Assembly: GCA_964355525.1 (NCBI GenBank)
Contig: CAYHDY010000033.1
Span: forward strand, 1-11,124
Direction of reading: 5' to 3'
DNA from: XYB2-FULL-45-11 sp964355525
Lineage (GTDB): Bacteria; Patescibacteriota; Patescibacteriia; UBA9934; GWF2-40-263
DNA length: 11,124 nt
Part shown: one piece after another, positions 6,447 through 11,124 of the stretch
Position numbering within the stretch: the stretch's first letter is position 1
How the letters are laid out: each line of letters begins with the position of its first letter
Made by a program: the position numbers and the translations under genes
Notes under the pieces: generated by a model
The model's input: only the letters and a program-made list of their open reading frames with translations
Databases searched by the model: none
Told to the model about the DNA's origin: nothing

Positions 6447-7460
6447 ATGAATATCTTTTCTCCAGAAAATATCTTTGAACATTCAGAACGGTTATGTGAT
6501 CTTTTTGGATTTCGTGCAATTGAAGATGTTCAGTTTTTGCATGAAGGGTATAAGGCACATAATTTGATTATCACAGCAGATGGGAAGCGATACTTTTTAA
6601 AAATGTATCGACGTCTTGGTAATGTCGTTCATCAAATCAAACACGCGGAAGAATTTTTTTCGGACGAACGTGTGCCCGTAATCCGATCGATTCCGGACAA
6701 ACACGGTCGCGAAGCGTTTTGTTTGGATCGCGAATGGTGCAGTCTATTTCCGTTTGTCGAAGCGCGATCGCTTTTGAGTGGTGAATTGACGGATGCGCAT
6801 CTGACGGCTCTTGGACATCTCACGGCGCGTATTCATACGCTCGGCGCGTTTGTGCACACGTCGCATTTTGATCAGATTTATTTTTGGCAACATCACTATT
6901 TTTTTTGGGAGTATGAGGAATTAATGGACGTGTTTCGAAAACGTGAATCATTGAGCGAGATGGATCGTCTGGTGGTGAGGACGCTCGAGGAAAAACACAA
7001 ACGTGTTTCATCACTTGAAACAGAGACCGCAGATTTACCAAATTCAAATCTGATTTTGGTTCACGGTGATTTGATTTATCAAAATGTGTTTTGGGATGAT
7101 CAGGTGCACATCACGCACGTTTTCGATTTTGAAAAAACGTGCATCGCTCCGCGCGCCTACGAATTCGCGAGGTCGATGATGATTAATTGTTTTGATGAGG
7201 AATGGAATGATGAGGCATTCCGGCGCGCAACGGTTTTTCTGGATGCATATCGCGAGGAAGCGGATTTTTCCTTTGAAGAATTCGTGGAAGGAATTCGCAT
7301 GTACTGGTCAAACGTCGCTCACATGACATGGCTCGAGGCGAAGTATGTCTTTGGAAAACAAACAGAACCCTCCGCTGTTTACAGCTCGCACGCGAATCGA
7401 ATGGCTCATATGCACGAGGATCCGGAAGCCTTTTGTCGACGTATTTGGACGAACCGTTGA
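6447..7460 (+). CDS. APH/choline-kinase-family phosphotransferase, about 337 aa
   Basis: The fold is that of aminoglycoside/homoserine/choline-type kinases (APH family), which move the ATP gamma-phosphate to a small-molecule hydroxyl. Key signs are the N-lobe RYFLKMYRR with the likely ATP-binding Lys, the catalytic loop HGDLIYQN (His206, Asp208, Asn213) and the metal-binding DFE (Asp227). CIAPRAYEFARSM follows, as is usual in SrkA- and homoserine-kinase-II-like members. The substrate cannot be told. ATG codons at 6441 and 6447 are both possible; 6447 is preferred because it is preceded by T like the other SD-less starts. No SD is present, and the gyrA terminator ends just before the start, leaving no obvious room for a normal promoter. 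The stop TGA overlaps the rpmF promoter region. Confidence 0.85.
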   Translation: MNIFSPENIFEHSERLCDLFGFRAIEDVQFLHEGYKAHNLIITADGKRYFLKMYRRLGNVVHQIKHAEEFFSDERVPVIRSIPDKHGREAFCLDREWCSLFPFVEARSLLSGELTDAHLTALGHLTARIHTLGAFVHTSHFDQIYFWQHHYFFWEYEELMDVFRKRESLSEMDRLVVRTLEEKHKRVSSLETETADLPNSNLILVHGDLIYQNVFWDDQVHITHVFDFEKTCIAPRAYEFARSMMINCFDEEWNDEAFRRATVFLDAYREEADFSFEEFVEGIRMYWSNVAHMTWLEAKYVFGKQTEPSAVYSSHANRMAHMHEDPEAFCRRIWTNR

Positions 7461-7485
7461 CGGGGTGATGGGAAAATGGTAACCT
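7457..7485 (+). promoter_or_regulatory. rpmF promoter
   Basis: -35 TTGACG (7457-7462), a 17-bp spacer ending in TGG, and -10 TAACCT (7480-7485). It carries both a -35 and an extended -10. It overlaps the end of the kinase gene. Transcription should start near 7492, leaving a leader of about 23 nt without an SD. Confidence 0.75.
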
Positions 7486-7514
7486 TTCAGCACTTAAATT
7501 TGTTTATTGAACCT

Positions 7515-7763
7515 ATGCCAGTTCCAGCTCGAAAGAAATCAAACGCGTCCGGACGACGTCGTCGTTCCCATGATGCCTTAAAGCAAGCGACAACGTCTGT
7601 TTGCACAAAATGTGCAGGTCCTATCCAACCTCATCACGCATGTTCCACGTGCGGTTTTTATCGCGGTCGTGAAGCTGTGAGTACAAAGAATGTGATCACT
7701 AAATTGGTGAAGAAGGCAAAAACTAAAGTCCCAAAAGCGCCAAAAAAATCCAAAGAAGACTAA
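7515..7763 (+). CDS. rpmF: 50S ribosomal protein L32, 82 aa
   Basis: L32 is a small zinc-ribbon protein of the large ribosomal subunit. The N-terminus MPVPARKKS matches the family's M-A-V-P start. The zinc ribbon is CTKC (Cys30, Cys33) and CSTC (Cys43, Cys46), followed by GFYRGRE. An Arg-rich patch (GRRRRSH) lies between. The C-terminal 30 residues (KLVKKAKTKVPKAPKKSKED) form a Lys/Pro/Ala-rich tail, making it longer than the usual 55-60 residues. The upstream in-frame ATG at 7476 is rejected because it overlaps the -10 box. The gene is monocistronic with its own promoter and terminator, and no SD. Confidence 0.93.
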   Translation: MPVPARKKSNASGRRRRSHDALKQATTSVCTKCAGPIQPHHACSTCGFYRGREAVSTKNVITKLVKKAKTKVPKAPKKSKED

Positions 7764-7766
7764 TCT

Positions 7767-7799
7767 AAAAACACCGAAGGAGATTCCTTTGGTGTTTTC
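7767..7799 (+). terminator. Intrinsic terminator of rpmF
   Basis: An 11-bp stem ACACCGAAGGA / TCCTTTGGTGT with a GAT loop (7771-7795) is followed by a short TTTTCT tract. The T tract is weak, so readthrough into nusB is possible. Confidence 0.7.
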
Positions 7800-7808
7800 T
7801 GTTAAACT
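7800..7808 (+). promoter_or_regulatory. Candidate extended -10 promoter of nusB-rnc
   Basis: TGTTAAACT (TG-n-TAAACT) starts directly at the end of the rpmF terminator. No -35 match is seen at 17 bp. Transcription would start near 7815, giving a leader of about 23 nt rich in T and lacking an SD. Confidence 0.5.
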
Positions 7809-7837
7809 GTACTCATCGTTCATTTGTTCATTTTTCT

Positions 7838-8308
7838 ATGTCGAACCGTCACTTGTCGAGAACTATCGCCATGCAGTCACTGTACCAGTGGGATTTTTTG
7901 GGGATGCAGGATGAAAAACTTGCGGAGATTATTACATTCAACCGTCATGAATTCGCTCCGAAGTTTGATGACGATGCATTTGTGGAACAACTTGTTCGCG
8001 GAGTGATTGATCGTCGTGCGGAGATCGATGAACTTCTGATACAATTTGCTCCAGATTGGCCACTCGAGATGTTGACGCTCATTGATCGCAACATTCTGCG
8101 TCTCGGCGTCTATGAATTGAAATTTGCAGATGCGATCCCGGCGAAGGTTGCCATCAACGAAGCGATCGAACTTGCAAAAGGATTCGGCGGACAATCGAGC
8201 GGTCGTTTTGTAAACGGCGTGCTCGGAGCGGTCTACAAAGATATGGTTGTGAAAGGGGAGGTAAAGAAAGTTGATCAAGAAGTAAAAGAAGAAGTTGAGA
8301 AGTCATAA
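7838..8308 (+). CDS. nusB: Transcription antitermination factor NusB, 156 aa
   Basis: NusB binds boxA RNA with S10 (NusE) during antitermination of rRNA operons. The N-terminus MSNRHLSRTIAMQSLYQWDF carries the family's R-x(4)-AMQ-LYQ helix. The middle IDRNILRLGVYEL and the C-terminal INEAIELAKGF--SGRFVNGVLGAVYKD are typical NusB core helices. A charged tail (EVKKVDQEVKEEVEKS) follows. The length is normal. The ATG is preceded by TTTTTCT and has no SD. rnc starts 10 nt after the stop, so the two form an operon. Confidence 0.95.
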   Translation: MSNRHLSRTIAMQSLYQWDFLGMQDEKLAEIITFNRHEFAPKFDDDAFVEQLVRGVIDRRAEIDELLIQFAPDWPLEMLTLIDRNILRLGVYELKFADAIPAKVAINEAIELAKGFGGQSSGRFVNGVLGAVYKDMVVKGEVKKVDQEVKEEVEKS

Positions 8309-8318
8309 TTTTTTTTCT

Positions 8319-9014
8319 ATGCCTAAAACAGATCTTGCAGATCTTGAACAAACTCTCGGTGTTACGTTTCAGAATAAAGATACGTTACAACAAGCGCTTG
8401 TTCATCGATCCTACTTAAATGAACATCCAGACTTTCGTCTCGGACACAATGAGCGTCTTGAGTTTCTCGGCGATGCCGTGCTCGAGCTCGTTGTCACAGA
8501 ACATTTGTATTTGAATTATGAGAACCCAGAAGGAGAACTCACGAACTGGCGCGCGGCGCTTGTGAATGCAGAAATGCTTGCGGAACTTTGCGCAAAGCTT
8601 GAGATCGAACCGTACTTGCACTTGTCTCGCGGCGAATCGAAAGATGCAGGATCGAAGGCTCGCAAGTATATTCTTGCGAATGCATTCGAAGCGATTATTG
8701 GCGCAATTTATATCGATCAAGGTTGGGAAGGCGCAAAGAAATTTATTCACGCACGTGTTCTTTCCGAACTTGATCGTGTGTTGAAAGATCGTTTGTTTGT
8801 TGACCCGAAGAGTCGTTTCCAGGAAGCAGCGCAAGAACATGCAAACGTAACCCCATCGTATAAAGTTATTTCAGAAACGGGTCCGGATCACGCAAAAGAA
8901 TTTGTGGTCGGTGTGTTTCTTGGGAAAGAACAGATCGCTGTCGGAACAGGAATGTCGAAACAGGAAGCTCAGGTCGCTGCTGCACAAGCGGGGATTGAAG
9001 CGAAAGGATGGTAA
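8319..9014 (+). CDS. rnc: Ribonuclease III, 231 aa
   Basis: RNase III cuts double-stranded RNA, including rRNA precursors. The catalytic domain holds the signature NERLEFLGDAV (residues 44-54; Glu48 and Asp52) and the second metal-site helix ILANAFEAIIGAIY with Glu124. The residue equivalent to the catalytic Asp of E. coli ILADTVEA is Asn121 here. The double-stranded-RNA-binding domain follows at about 161-231 (DPKSRFQEAAQE to QVAAAQAGIEAKGW). The start ATG 8319 is preceded by T8 and CT, with no SD; an in-frame TTG at 8295 overlaps nusB and is rejected. It is the second gene of nusB-rnc. The stop is followed at once by an A-rich segment and the assembly gap. Confidence 0.96.
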   Translation: MPKTDLADLEQTLGVTFQNKDTLQQALVHRSYLNEHPDFRLGHNERLEFLGDAVLELVVTEHLYLNYENPEGELTNWRAALVNAEMLAELCAKLEIEPYLHLSRGESKDAGSKARKYILANAFEAIIGAIYIDQGWEGAKKFIHARVLSELDRVLKDRLFVDPKSRFQEAAQEHANVTPSYKVISETGPDHAKEFVVGVFLGKEQIAVGTGMSKQEAQVAAAQAGIEAKGW

Positions 9015-9016
9015 AT

Positions 9017-9030
9017 AAAAAAATCGACTC
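9017..9030 (-). terminator. Partial terminator at the edge of the gap
   Basis: Read on the minus strand this is GAGTCGATTTTTTTATTT, a stem end plus T tract, as expected for the terminator of the convergent hydrolase gene. The other arm would lie in the gap. The call is inferred from half a hairpin. Confidence 0.4.
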
Positions 9031-9130
9031 NNNNNNNNNNNNNNNNNNNNNNNNNNNNNNNNNNNNNNNNNNNNNNNNNNNNNNNNNNNNNNNNNNNNNN
9101 NNNNNNNNNNNNNNNNNNNNNNNNNNNNNN
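9031..9130. other. Assembly gap (100 N)
   Basis: Exactly 100 undefined bases, the usual size for a scaffold gap of unknown length. It hides the 3' end of the minus-strand hydrolase and the intergenic terminator region after rnc. Confidence 0.98.
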
Positions 9131-9700
9131 TTCGAGAATTGCTTCAAGTACACTTGGTAATTCTTTCACTCCGGCACTGTCGTTGAAATGTCCCAATGCA
9201 TGTTCTTCGATGATCGTCGATCCGAGTTCGCTTCGAAACGCATCTTCATTGTCCATTGGGACATAGGGATCATTGTCCGAAAAGATCGCGATCGATGATG
9301 GGAGATGTAATTTTACTTTCTGCAAATCAATCGGTGCATTCAACCACGCATCCGCCATTTTTTGTGCACCTTCTTCTGACTCGAGTCCTGTTAATCGTTT
9401 GAAAAATCCTGCAACGAAGACCGCGCCGCCAACTCTGATTCCTTCGGGGAGCGTTTCGATGAATCGTGCAATCGTTTGGCATCCCATCGAGTGTCCGACA
9501 AAATACGTCGATTCATCCGCGACTCCGACCACCTTCGACAAAGCGGGAACCCAGTTCTCGATTTTCGGATTTTCTGTATCAGGCAATTGCGGAACAATCA
9601 CATCGAACCCTTGTTGTTGCAATGCATGCCGAAGCCACGGAAACCAACACTCCCCAGGATTTCCTCCCCATCCATGAACAATGAAAACACGTTTTTGCAT
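9131..9700 (-). CDS. RBBP9/YdeN-family serine hydrolase (3' end in gap)
   Basis: An alpha/beta-hydrolase of the RBBP9/YdeN type. It starts MQKRVFIVHGWGGNPGE (oxyanion loop HGWGG) and has the nucleophile elbow GHSMG (Ser71), the acid Asp144 in SDNDPYVP and the general base His171 in ALGHFND, so the triad is complete. 190 residues are visible, near the full family length; only the last few residues and the stop are lost in the gap. The natural substrate is unknown. The start ATG 9700 is chosen because family N-termini begin here and a -10 box lies 8 nt upstream. There is no SD, so the mRNA is probably leaderless. The gene is convergent with rnc. Confidence 0.88.
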
Positions 9701-9708
9701 ATGCGTGC

Positions 9709-9717
9709 AGGATAGCA
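9709..9717 (-). promoter_or_regulatory. Extended -10 promoter of the hydrolase
   Basis: On the minus strand TGCTATCCT (TG-n-TATCCT) ends 8 nt before the ATG. With a usual 6-8 nt from -10 to the start of transcription, the mRNA would begin at or within about 2 nt of the start codon. Confidence 0.55.
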
Positions 9718-9732
9718 GAAAATTTGTGAAAG

Positions 9733-9755
9733 AAAAAACACCACAGATGTGGTGT
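9733..9755 (-). terminator. Intrinsic terminator downstream of tRNA-Lys
   Basis: On the minus strand ACACCAC-atct-GTGGTGT is followed by TTTTTTCTTTC. It closes the tRNA-Lys transcript and lies just upstream of the hydrolase promoter. The total tRNA-Lys precursor would include the 9758-9880 hairpin region. Confidence 0.8.
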
Positions 9756-9770
9756 GTTTGTAATTTTTTT

Positions 9771-9882
9771 TGATGGCTTGCCATCCATAGCTCTTGCCAT
9801 GACAAGACGACTGCGCGTCCGTCCTTCGCTAAAGCTATGGAGGACATCCTACGCTCTGGATGAATATCAAGAGCGTAGGATG
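9771..9882. repeat. Composite hairpin repeat at the 3' side of tRNA-Lys
   Basis: This stretch holds nested inverted repeats and no gene. CATCCTACGCTC (9845-9856) and GAGCGTAGGATG (9871-9882) form a perfect 12-bp stem with a 14-nt loop; its right arm overlaps the last two bases of the tRNA CCA end. CCATAGCT (9785-9792) and AGCTATGG (9833-9840) form an outer stem. Inside that are the near-palindrome CTTGCCATGACAAG (9793-9806) and GACG/CGTC. It resembles a dispersed palindromic or MITE-like element inserted after a tRNA, but only one copy is in view. Confidence 0.65.
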
Positions 9883-9955
9883 GTGCACCGGGCGGGATTC
9901 GGACCCGCGACCAAGAGATTAAGAGTCTCCTGCTCTACCGCTGAGCTACCGATGC
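9881..9955 (-). tRNA. tRNA-Lys (anticodon CTT)
   Basis: On the minus strand the gene runs GCATCGG at the 5' end to CCGGTGC plus ACCA at the 3' end; the acceptor stem pairs over 7 bp with one G-T. The D arm (GCTCAGCGGTAGAGC), the anticodon loop CTCTTAA giving anticodon CTT (Lys, AAG codons), and the T arm (CGGGTCCGAATCCCG) are all complete. CCA is encoded. It has its own promoter at 9975-10003 and terminator at 9733-9755. Confidence 0.95.
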
Positions 9956-9974
9956 ATTAAATGAATGTGTCGAA

Positions 9975-10003
9975 ATGATACTGAATTGATTGACAAACGT
10001 CAA
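9975..10003 (-). promoter_or_regulatory. Promoter of tRNA-Lys
   Basis: On the minus strand, -35 TTGACG (10003-9998), a 17-bp spacer and -10 TATCAT (9980-9975). The transcription start would be near 9968, about 13 nt before the tRNA. Its -35 is 2 bp from that of the divergent tRNA-Arg promoter. Confidence 0.82.
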
Positions 10004-10018
10004 TCGAAAACGTATGAT
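9990..10018 (+). promoter_or_regulatory. Promoter of tRNA-Arg
   Basis: -35 TTGACA (9990-9995), a 17-bp spacer and -10 TATGAT (10013-10018). Transcription would start near 10025, 13 nt before the tRNA. The spacing is the same as for tRNA-Lys on the other side. Confidence 0.85.
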
Positions 10019-10037
10019 TCTGTCGTTCGAAGTATCT

Positions 10038-10114
10038 GCGAGCGTAGCTCAGCCGGATAGAGCGCGTGGCTTCGAACCACGAGGTCGGGGGTTCGAGCCC
10101 CTCCGCTCGCACCA
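10038..10114 (+). tRNA. tRNA-Arg (anticodon TCG)
   Basis: The acceptor stem GCGAGCG / CGCTCGC is perfect over 7 bp and is followed by encoded ACCA. The D arm (GCTCAGCCGGATAGAGC), the anticodon stem CGTGG/CCACG with loop CTTCGAA giving TCG (Arg, CGA), and the T arm GGGGGTTCGAGCCCCTC are complete. The gene is monocistronic between its promoter and a terminator. Confidence 0.96.
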
Positions 10115-10117
10115 CAA

Positions 10118-10146
10118 AATCATCTCAATACGAGGTGGTTTTTTGT
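10118..10146 (+). terminator. Intrinsic terminator of tRNA-Arg
   Basis: AATCATCTC-aatac-GAGGTGGTT (with G-T pairs) is followed by TTTT and a G, then more T. It starts 4 nt after the CCA end. Confidence 0.82.
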
Positions 10147-10162
10147 TTTGAGACCAAGAAAT

Positions 10163-10184
10163 AAAAAAACGCACAGGGTGCGTT
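10163..10184 (-). terminator. Intrinsic terminator of the 121-aa protein gene
   Basis: On the minus strand AACGCAC-cct-GTGCGTT is followed by TTTTTATTTC. The stem overlaps the stop codon of the gene at 10183-10548. Confidence 0.85.
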
Positions 10185-10548
10185 AGAGGAAGGACTGGAT
10201 CGGAGACGCTCTGCGGGTTGCGTGATGGATGGCGTACGCCGGGTTTCCACGCATTTGTGTGAACTTCGCAGCGCGACTTTCACCGGAAGAAGTCGGATGA
10301 TGACGTTTCGGAAAATTGTTTGCAACCTCGGCGTTGAGAATTCGATCAGCGATCATGATCATGGGGTATGCCCCCCGAAGATTCAGATACGCTTGTCGAT
10401 GACAGTGAGGAAACACATCCGCCGGTTTGCTTTGCGGGAAAGCGTGCACGAAGGCGATGGTGCGTTTCGAGAGGGGGAGTACGACAGGGATGTGCGGTGA
10501 CTGCAGCATCATTTTGCCGCATCCAGCACAAAGTTCTACTTGGGACAT
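10183..10548 (-). CDS. Small Cys/His-rich protein, 121 aa, putative zinc site
   Basis: Unrecognised. The N-terminus MSQVELCAGCGKMMLQ carries C-x2-C-G (Cys7, Cys10), a usual half of a zinc ribbon. A second His/Cys cluster, FPHCHRQAYLNLRG (His48, Cys49, His50), could complete a metal site; that is inference. The rest (YPMIMIADRILNAEVANNF) looks helical, and the basic C-terminus has several His residues. There is no membrane span. The start is supported by GAGG 5 nt upstream, by a TTGACA-17-TATTCT promoter, and by a terminator overlapping the stop. Like the genes at 267, 1596 and 2001 it is a single-gene unit with classical signals. It could be a small DNA- or RNA-binding protein, but nothing proves this. 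Confidence 0.75.
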   Translation of the reverse strand: MSQVELCAGCGKMMLQSPHIPVVLPLSKRTIAFVHAFPQSKPADVFPHCHRQAYLNLRGAYPMIMIADRILNAEVANNFPKRHHPTSSGESRAAKFTQMRGNPAYAIHHATRRASPIQSFL

Positions 10549-10601
10549 GAAGGCCTCGTTGGAGTGGAAGAATGCTTAACGACTTTCGTTTGAGCACCGA
10601 A

Positions 10602-10630
10602 AGAATAACGCGGTTATCGGTTTGTGTCAA
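10602..10630 (-). promoter_or_regulatory. Promoter of the 121-aa protein gene
   Basis: On the minus strand, -35 TTGACA (10630-10625), a 17-bp spacer and -10 TATTCT (10607-10602). The leader would be about 47 nt. It is divergent from proS, with about 30 bp between this -35 and the proS -10. Confidence 0.8.
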
Positions 10631-10660
10631 TGGACCGCTCTTCTCGACTTCTGACTTCTT

Positions 10661-10669
10661 TGCTACTAT
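10661..10669 (+). promoter_or_regulatory. Extended -10 promoter of proS, probably leaderless
   Basis: TGCTACTAT (TG-n-TACTAT) ends 9 nt before the proS ATG. No good -35 is seen at 17 bp (TTCTCG). The transcript should start about 2-3 nt before the AUG. Confidence 0.6.
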
Positions 10670-10678
10670 TCGACTGCT

Positions 10679-11124
10679 ATGAAATATTCTTCTTGTTTTT
10701 CGAAAACGACGAAAACTCCACCATCCGATGCGGATTCCGCAAACGCAAAGTTCTTGATTCAAGCCGGATTTGTCGATCAAACCATGGCGGGTGTTTACAC
10801 ATGGCTTCCGTTCGGGCTCTCTGTTTTGCGTAAAGTTGAACAAATTGTTCGTGAAGAAATGAACGCACTCGGTGCGCTTGAAATCTTCATGCCGTCCCTT
10901 CATCCGAAAGAATTCTGGGAGGCGACGAACCGATGGGACAATGTTGATATCTTGTTTAAGATTCACTCGCAAACGGAAAAGGATTACGCGCTCGGTGCAA
11001 GTCATGAGGAAGTGGTGACGCCTCTTGCAAAGAAATTTCTCGAGTCGTACAAAGATTTGCCGTTCGCGACGTATCAGATCAACACAAAATTTCGCGATGA
11101 ACTTCGTGCAAAGTCCGGTGTGCT
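10679..11124 (+). CDS. proS: Proline--tRNA ligase, N-terminal part (runs off window)
   Basis: ProS charges tRNA-Pro with proline. The visible 148 residues cover the class II core: AKFLIQAGFVDQTMAGVYTW (about 23-42), LPFGLSVLRKVEQIVREEMN, IFMPSLHPKEFWE, LGASHEEVVTPLA (about 105-117) and motif 2 TKFRDELRAKSGV (136-148). The HPKE and RAKSG forms are typical of one bacterial ProS branch. The start ATG 10679 is the only one that fits the family N-terminus, has no SD, and lies 9 nt after a -10 box. The gene continues beyond base 11124, so the editing status and C-terminal domain cannot be judged. Confidence 0.95.
   Translation, partial: MKYSSCFSKTTKTPPSDADSANAKFLIQAGFVDQTMAGVYTWLPFGLSVLRKVEQIVREEMNALGALEIFMPSLHPKEFWEATNRWDNVDILFKIHSQTEKDYALGASHEEVVTPLAKKFLESYKDLPFATYQINTKFRDELRAKSGV

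Noticed and set aside
7458..7460. UGA as a sense codon (Gracilibacteria-type code)
   Set aside because: The kinase ends in TGA and reading on would run through the rpmF promoter; no long frame needs internal TGA.
7476..7514. Longer rpmF start at ATG 7476
   Set aside because: It overlaps the promoter's -10 box and would add 13 residues before the conserved MPVP N-terminus.
10346..11005. Minus-strand open frame of 219 codons across the proS start
   Set aside because: It overlaps proS, its promoter and the 121-aa gene, and its composition is that of an antisense shadow.
1..11124. CRISPR array, insertion sequence or prophage genes
   Set aside because: No regularly spaced direct repeats, transposase, integrase or phage structural genes were seen.

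Overview
The window looks like a stretch of a small bacterial genome, most plausibly from the Candidate Phyla Radiation (Patescibacteria). That placement is inference. It rests on gene content (a UlaG-like metallo-beta-lactamase-fold gene in an operon with gyrA, and scattered single copies of rpmF, nusB, rnc and proS), on the 'LHPKEFW'-type ProS N-terminus, and on many orphan small membrane proteins. TGA and TAG both appear to act as stops, so the UGA=Gly code of Gracilibacteria/Absconditabacteria is unlikely.

Left part (1-2100): a purine-rich leader with a strong TTGACA-17-TACATT promoter drives an unrecognised 305-aa soluble protein (267-1184) that ends in a terminator. Two minus-strand units follow, each with its own TTGACA promoter, Shine-Dalgarno (SD) site and terminator, and each encoding a small membrane protein. 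The second of these (1723-2001) has an in-frame TAG as codon 2, so standard ORF calling misses it.

Middle (2145-6436): a hypothetical acidic protein, then a tight three-gene operon: a UlaG-like MBL-fold protein with an eroded metal site, a small single-pass membrane protein, and gyrA. The gyrA start overlaps the upstream gene by 11 nt. A perfect 32-bp palindrome is embedded in the first codons of gyrA, and a strong terminator closes the operon.

Right part (6441-11124): an aminoglycoside-phosphotransferase-like kinase, rpmF (L32), nusB and rnc; a 100-N assembly gap; a convergent RBBP9/YdeN-type serine hydrolase; a complex hairpin repeat; tRNA-Lys(CTT) and tRNA-Arg(TCG) transcribed divergently from promoters whose -35 boxes lie 2 bp apart; an unrecognised small Cys/His-rich protein on the minus strand; and the 5' part of proS.

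The most interesting pattern is a two-way split in gene-expression signals. Ten genes, mostly conserved, lack an SD sequence and start at an AUG preceded by T (TATG); where a promoter can be seen it is usually an extended -10 (TGnTAnnnT), and two of these genes appear leaderless. Four lineage-specific genes have TTGACA-17-TAnnnT promoters, clear SD sequences and C before the start codon.
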